Positions 4,808-7,444 of a stretch of DNA of 7,444 bases are shown here, piece by piece (the first letter of the stretch is position 1; every line of letters begins with the position of its first letter). Both the position numbers and the translations under genes were made by a program. The stretch is from Candidatus Aerophobota bacterium (lineage in GTDB: Bacteria > Aerophobota > Aerophobia > Aerophobales > AE-B3A), in assembly GCA_030672445.1 (NCBI GenBank), contig DAOVGK010000030.1, positions 1 to 7,444 of the forward strand, read 5' to 3'. The notes under the pieces are model-generated. The model did no database searches and was not told where the DNA came from. It saw nothing but the letters and a program-made list of their open reading frames with translations.

Positions 4808-5752
4808 ATGGTTCTTACTGTCACCCTTAATCCCGTCTTGGATCGGGTAGTTGAGATACCCGATTTTGGAGTGGCTAGGGTCAATCTGGTAGAAAAAGAG
4901 AGAGTAAGGGTGGCAGGGGGAAAGGGAATAAATGTCTCCCGGGTAGCTAAAACTTTGGGCGAGCCAACTTTAGCCACTGGCTGGCTGGGAGGCCGTAGTG
5001 CAGGGTTTATAAAGGAGAGATTAAAAAAGGAGGGTATAGCTTCCGACTTTGTTCCCATAAAGGAAGAAAGTAGGCTGAATTTGACCATTCTTGATCCGGT
5101 AACCCACAGCCAGACTCACTTGGTGGAGGCTGGTCCCCGGATTTTTCCTTCTGAAATAAAAAGACTAAAGGAAAAAATTGGAGATCTAGTAAAAAAGGCG
5201 AGAGTGGTAGTTTTTTCTGGAAGCATCCCCCCAGGAGTATCCGAGAGCATCTACAATTCCTTAATTCGTTTAGCCTACCGGGAAAAGGAGGACATTATCC
5301 CTATTCTGGACACCCGAGGTGAGCCTCTCAAACAGGGGCTTGAGGCTAGGCCCTTTATGCTTAAGCCCAATAAAAAAGAGTTGGAGGATCTTATCGGAAA
5401 AAGATGTGAGTCTGAAGAGGATTTAATTCACGAGGCAAGGGCTCTTGTTAAAAAATATGTTCAGCTTGTGGTTGTCTCCCGAGGGAAGGATGAGGTTATG
5501 GTGATGGAAAAAAAGAGGCTGCTTATGGTGTCTCCTCCTGAAATAAAGCCTCTGAATACCATAGGAGCAGGAGATGCTCTGGTGGGGGGTTTTGCTGTGG
5601 GACTCTCCCGAGGATTAAGTTTAAAGGAGATGTCAGCTCTTGCGGTAGCCTGTGCAGCAGCCAGTGCAGAAGAGGGAAGAGAAAAACCGCTTTCTTTCAA
5701 AAGAATAAACCAGCTTAAGGATAAAATTAGGTGTAGAGAGGCAAGAGAATGA
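4808..5752 (+). CDS. PfkB-family hexose-phosphate kinase (1-phosphofructokinase / tagatose-6-phosphate kinase type)
   Basis: This is an ATP-dependent sugar kinase of the ribokinase/PfkB superfamily, closest in pattern to FruK and LacC, which phosphorylate fructose-1-phosphate or tagatose-6-phosphate to bisphosphates. The 314-residue length is normal. The opening MVLTVTLNPVLDR is typical of the FruK/LacC branch, with Asp12 in the sugar site. GGKGINVSR (37-45) is the first signature region, KPNKKE (186-191) is a conserved nucleotide-site region, and NTIGAGDALVGG (250-261) is the second PfkB signature with Asp256 as the catalytic base and the GAGD anion hole. The start agrees with the family and lies just behind the predicted promoter. 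No PTS or sugar-transport gene is nearby, so the substrate cannot be fixed; a role as a glycolytic 6-phosphofructokinase is also possible. Its stop overlaps the grpE start by 4 bp. Confidence 0.9.
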   Translation: MVLTVTLNPVLDRVVEIPDFGVARVNLVEKERVRVAGGKGINVSRVAKTLGEPTLATGWLGGRSAGFIKERLKKEGIASDFVPIKEESRLNLTILDPVTHSQTHLVEAGPRIFPSEIKRLKEKIGDLVKKARVVVFSGSIPPGVSESIYNSLIRLAYREKEDIIPILDTRGEPLKQGLEARPFMLKPNKKELEDLIGKRCESEEDLIHEARALVKKYVQLVVVSRGKDEVMVMEKKRLLMVSPPEIKPLNTIGAGDALVGGFAVGLSRGLSLKEMSALAVACAAASAEEGREKPLSFKRINQLKDKIRCREARE

Positions 5753-6372
5753 GTTCTCAGAAAAATAAAGAGAGTGTAAATTACGAAAAGAAATATTTAG
5801 AGATAAAAGTTAAACTCACCACCAAAGAAAAAAAGTTTAAGGATGCTAAAAAGGAAATTGCCTCCCTTCGTAGCCAGCTCAAAGCAGTGAAGGAGGAGCT
5901 AAGGTCAACAGATAAGGAAGCAGGTGAGTATCTGGATTATCTTAAGCGATTAAAGGCGGAATTTGAGAATTATAAACGTCGCAGCCAAAAAGAAAGAGAA
6001 AGGATGGTTAGTTGGTCCACTGAGGATCTAATCAAGCAATTTTTGCCTGTCTTGGACGATTTGGAAAGAGCAGTGGACTCAAGCCAACAGTCAAAGAACC
6101 TTGCCAGTCTGGTAGAGGGGATGAGGATGATTCTTGCCAAGCTAAGAGGTGTACTTCAGAGGCAGGGGCTCCAGGAGATTAAGGCAAAGGGTGAGGAGTT
6201 CAATCCCCATTTTCATGAGGCGCTTATGAGTGTGGATCTGGCCGAATATCCGGATAATTTAGTCGTGGAGGAGATGAGAAAAGGTTATAAGCTGAACGAT
6301 AAAATTTTAAGACCAGCTATGGTTAAGGTAAATAAGAGAAGTGAAGAAAAGAAGGTAAAAGGTGAAGGGTGA
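5749..6372 (+). CDS. grpE: GrpE, nucleotide exchange factor for DnaK
   Basis: GrpE releases ADP from DnaK and so resets the Hsp70 chaperone cycle. The 207-residue protein has a long charged coiled coil (about residues 8-70, rich in Lys and Glu heptads), then the four-helix dimer region containing LKAEFENYKRR, and the C-terminal beta domain with the signature parts FNPHFHEALM (151-160) and GYKLNDKILRPAMVKV. The ATG overlaps the kinase stop as ATGA, with GAGAGG (5736-5741) 7 bases ahead, so translation is likely coupled. dnaK follows 121 bases downstream. The last residues (KKVKGEG) lie outside the conserved fold and are encoded by the start of a purine-rich simple repeat. No CIRCE operator or HrcA gene accompanies the pair here. 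Confidence 0.96.
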   Translation: MSSQKNKESVNYEKKYLEIKVKLTTKEKKFKDAKKEIASLRSQLKAVKEELRSTDKEAGEYLDYLKRLKAEFENYKRRSQKERERMVSWSTEDLIKQFLPVLDDLERAVDSSQQSKNLASLVEGMRMILAKLRGVLQRQGLQEIKAKGEEFNPHFHEALMSVDLAEYPDNLVVEEMRKGYKLNDKILRPAMVKVNKRSEEKKVKGEG

Positions 6373-6428
6373 AAAGTAAGAGGTGAAAGAAAAAAAGATA
6401 AAAGATAAAAGATAAAAGTAAAGATAAG
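6350..6428 (+). repeat. Purine-rich simple repeat including three perfect GATAAAA units
   Basis: GATAAAA is repeated three times exactly at 6397-6417, followed by related GTAAA and GATAA pieces. Upstream, degenerate AGGTGAA-like units (AAAAGGTGAAGGGTGAAAAG and on to 6388) extend back across the grpE stop codon. The coding strand is almost free of C over this stretch. It looks like slippage-generated sequence and carries no gene. Confidence 0.8.
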
Positions 6429-6476
6429 TGATCAGGACGGATTGGATCTTACCCTAATCACCGATTTCTGATCACT
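6427..6476. repeat. 50-bp inverted repeat upstream of dnaK
   Basis: AGTGATCAG (6427-6435) pairs perfectly with CTGATCACT (6468-6476); inside, CGG/CCG and ATT/AAT can extend the stem imperfectly around ATCTTACCCT. It ends only 4 bases before the dnaK ribosome site. There is no T run after it, so it is not an intrinsic terminator. It could be an mRNA stabiliser or processing site between grpE and dnaK, an operator, or just a dispersed repeat. It is not the CIRCE heat-shock operator (TTAGCACTC-N9-GAGTGCTAA). Confidence 0.6.
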
Positions 6477-6480
6477 ATAA

Positions 6481-6486
6481 AGGAGG
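6481..6486 (+). promoter_or_regulatory. Strong ribosome binding site of dnaK
   Basis: AGGAGG is a full anti-16S match 7 bases ahead of the ATG at 6494, the strongest ribosome site in the window and fitting for an abundant chaperone. Confidence 0.85.
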
Positions 6487-6493
6487 TTTATTT

Positions 6494-7444
6494 ATGGGTA
6501 ACAAAAAAGTAACTAAGAAAATAATTGGTATTGATTTGGGTACCACCAACTCCTGTGTGGCAGTAATAGAGGGGGATGAGCCTGTGGTTATCCCTAATCA
6601 AGAGGGCTCCCGAACAACCCCTTCCATAGTTGCCTTCACCGATAAAGGAGAGATGTTAGTAGGTGGGCCAGCTAAAAGACAGGCTATAACTAACCCTGAG
6701 AATACAGTCAATTCCATAAAAAGACTGATGGGTCGCAGGTTCGATGAGTCAGCCGTAGGGAAGGCAAAGAAAAGAATCTCTTATGATTTAATAAAAGATT
6801 CTCAAGGTAGAGTCCAAGTGAAGGTAAACAAAGGAGAATTTCTACCTCAGGAGATTTCAGCCCGTACCCTCCAGAAGATGAGACAGACAGCCGAGCAGCA
6901 TCTGGGAGTAAAGGTAGAGCGAGCAGTAGTTACTGTTCCTGCTTATTTTAGTGATAGCCAGCGCCAGGCCACTAAAGATGCCGGTACTATTGCTGGTCTT
7001 AAGGTAGAGCGTATCATTAATGAGCCTACGGCAGCAGCTATGGCCTATGGATTGGAAAAAAAGGGAGAAAAGAAAATAGCAGTCTATGACTTAGGTGGGG
7101 GAACCTTTGATATTTCCATTCTGGATGTAGGGGATAATGTAGTGGAAGTTCTTTCCACTAATGGAAATACCTATTTGGGAGGAGATGACTTCGACCAGCA
7201 AGTGGCGGACTGGGCGGCAGAAGAATTCAAGAAGGAAAGCGGCATAGACATAAGAGAAGATAAGATGGCTCTACAGAGGCTTAGGGAGGCGGCAGAGAAA
7301 GCCAAATGCGAACTTTCCTCCAGTCTGGAAACCCAGATAAATCTACCCTTTATTACCGCGGATCAAAGTGGTCCTAAGCACCTGACCCTGACCCTCACTC
7401 GGGCCAAATTAGAGCAGTTAACTGAAGATTTGATTGAGAAGACC
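6494..7444 (+). CDS. dnaK: Chaperone DnaK (Hsp70), N-terminal 317 residues (cut by window edge)
   Basis: DnaK binds unfolded polypeptides in an ATP-driven cycle with DnaJ and GrpE. The frame from the ATG at 6494 is open to the window edge and covers 317 of about 600-640 residues, that is most of the ATPase domain. IDLGTTNS (13-20) is the first Hsp70 signature and phosphate loop; [19 protein letters not shown] is the conserved region around the catalytic centre; [13 protein letters not shown] (198-210) is the second signature; [11 protein letters not shown] is also intact. The segment near residues 80-110 between RRF and the [10 protein letters not shown] region is the insertion present in Gram-negative-type DnaK and missing from Gram-positive Hsp70. 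The substrate-binding domain and C-terminus lie outside. It follows grpE on the same strand. Confidence 0.97.
   Translation, partial: MGNKKVTKKIIGIDLGTTNSCVAVIEGDEPVVIPNQEGSRTTPSIVAFTDKGEMLVGGPAKRQAITNPENTVNSIKRLMGRRFDESAVGKAKKRISYDLIKDSQGRVQVKVNKGEFLPQEISARTLQKMRQTAEQHLGVKVERAVVTVPAYFSDSQRQATKDAGTIAGLKVERIINEPTAAAMAYGLEKKGEKKIAVYDLGGGTFDISILDVGDNVVEVLSTNGNTYLGGDDFDQQVADWAAEEFKKESGIDIREDKMALQRLREAAEKAKCELSSSLETQINLPFITADQSGPKHLTLTLTRAKLEQLTEDLIEKT

Noticed and set aside
4789..5088. Minus-strand 99-codon frame opposite the kinase start
   Set aside because: It is antisense to conserved kinase motifs, and it would extend across the promoter region without a signal of its own.
6373..6493. CIRCE heat-shock operator before dnaK
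   Set aside because: The inverted repeat here is AGTGATCAG/CTGATCACT with a 32-base gap, not TTAGCACTC-N9-GAGTGCTAA.

Overview
The window is a housekeeping stretch of a bacterial chromosome. The DnaK N-terminus carries the extra segment typical of Gram-negative-type DnaK (about residues 80-110). The presence of an AmmeMemoRadiSam radical SAM enzyme, a GatB amidotransferase subunit and many small palindromic repeats would fit an uncultured, probably anaerobic lineage. That placement is inference, and the sequence alone does not name a phylum. Window edges cut argG (left) and dnaK (right).

Layout. A divergent promoter region at 4698-4807 splits the window. Leftward (minus strand) run amrS, gatB, argF, a decayed endonuclease V gene (nfi) and argG. 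amrS and gatB overlap by 4 bp, argF follows 43 bp later, and a 572-bp gap with no intact gene separates argF from argG. Rightward run a PfkB-family sugar-phosphate kinase, grpE (4-bp overlap) and dnaK (121-bp gap with a tandem repeat and a hairpin).

The argF-argG gap (709-1280) is the richest part. From the argF side it holds: a terminator-like hairpin with a 14-bp tandem duplication; a 176-bp MITE with 16-bp terminal inverted repeats (GTAA/GTAG ends, IS66-like) inside an 8-bp target duplication and filled with nested palindromes; the two ends of an nfi gene joined out of frame with the catalytic middle missing; and a 133-bp inverted-repeat element enclosing what looks like the first codons of a GxxExxY-family gene. 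Read together, these suggest an ancestral argF-nfi-argG operon broken up by small mobile repeats and an internal deletion.

Functionally, argF and argG catalyse consecutive steps of arginine synthesis (ornithine to citrulline to argininosuccinate). GatB serves tRNA-dependent Gln/Asn formation. GrpE and DnaK form the Hsp70 chaperone cycle. The main regulatory feature is a perfect 16-bp palindrome (TTGTCAAGCTTGACAA) carrying a consensus -35 hexamer on each strand, so the amrS-gatB-argF and pfkB-grpE transcripts probably start back to back and exclude each other. I did not find a wholly new gene system. The strongest unexpected signals are the nfi fossil, the MITE and the palindromic divergent promoter.
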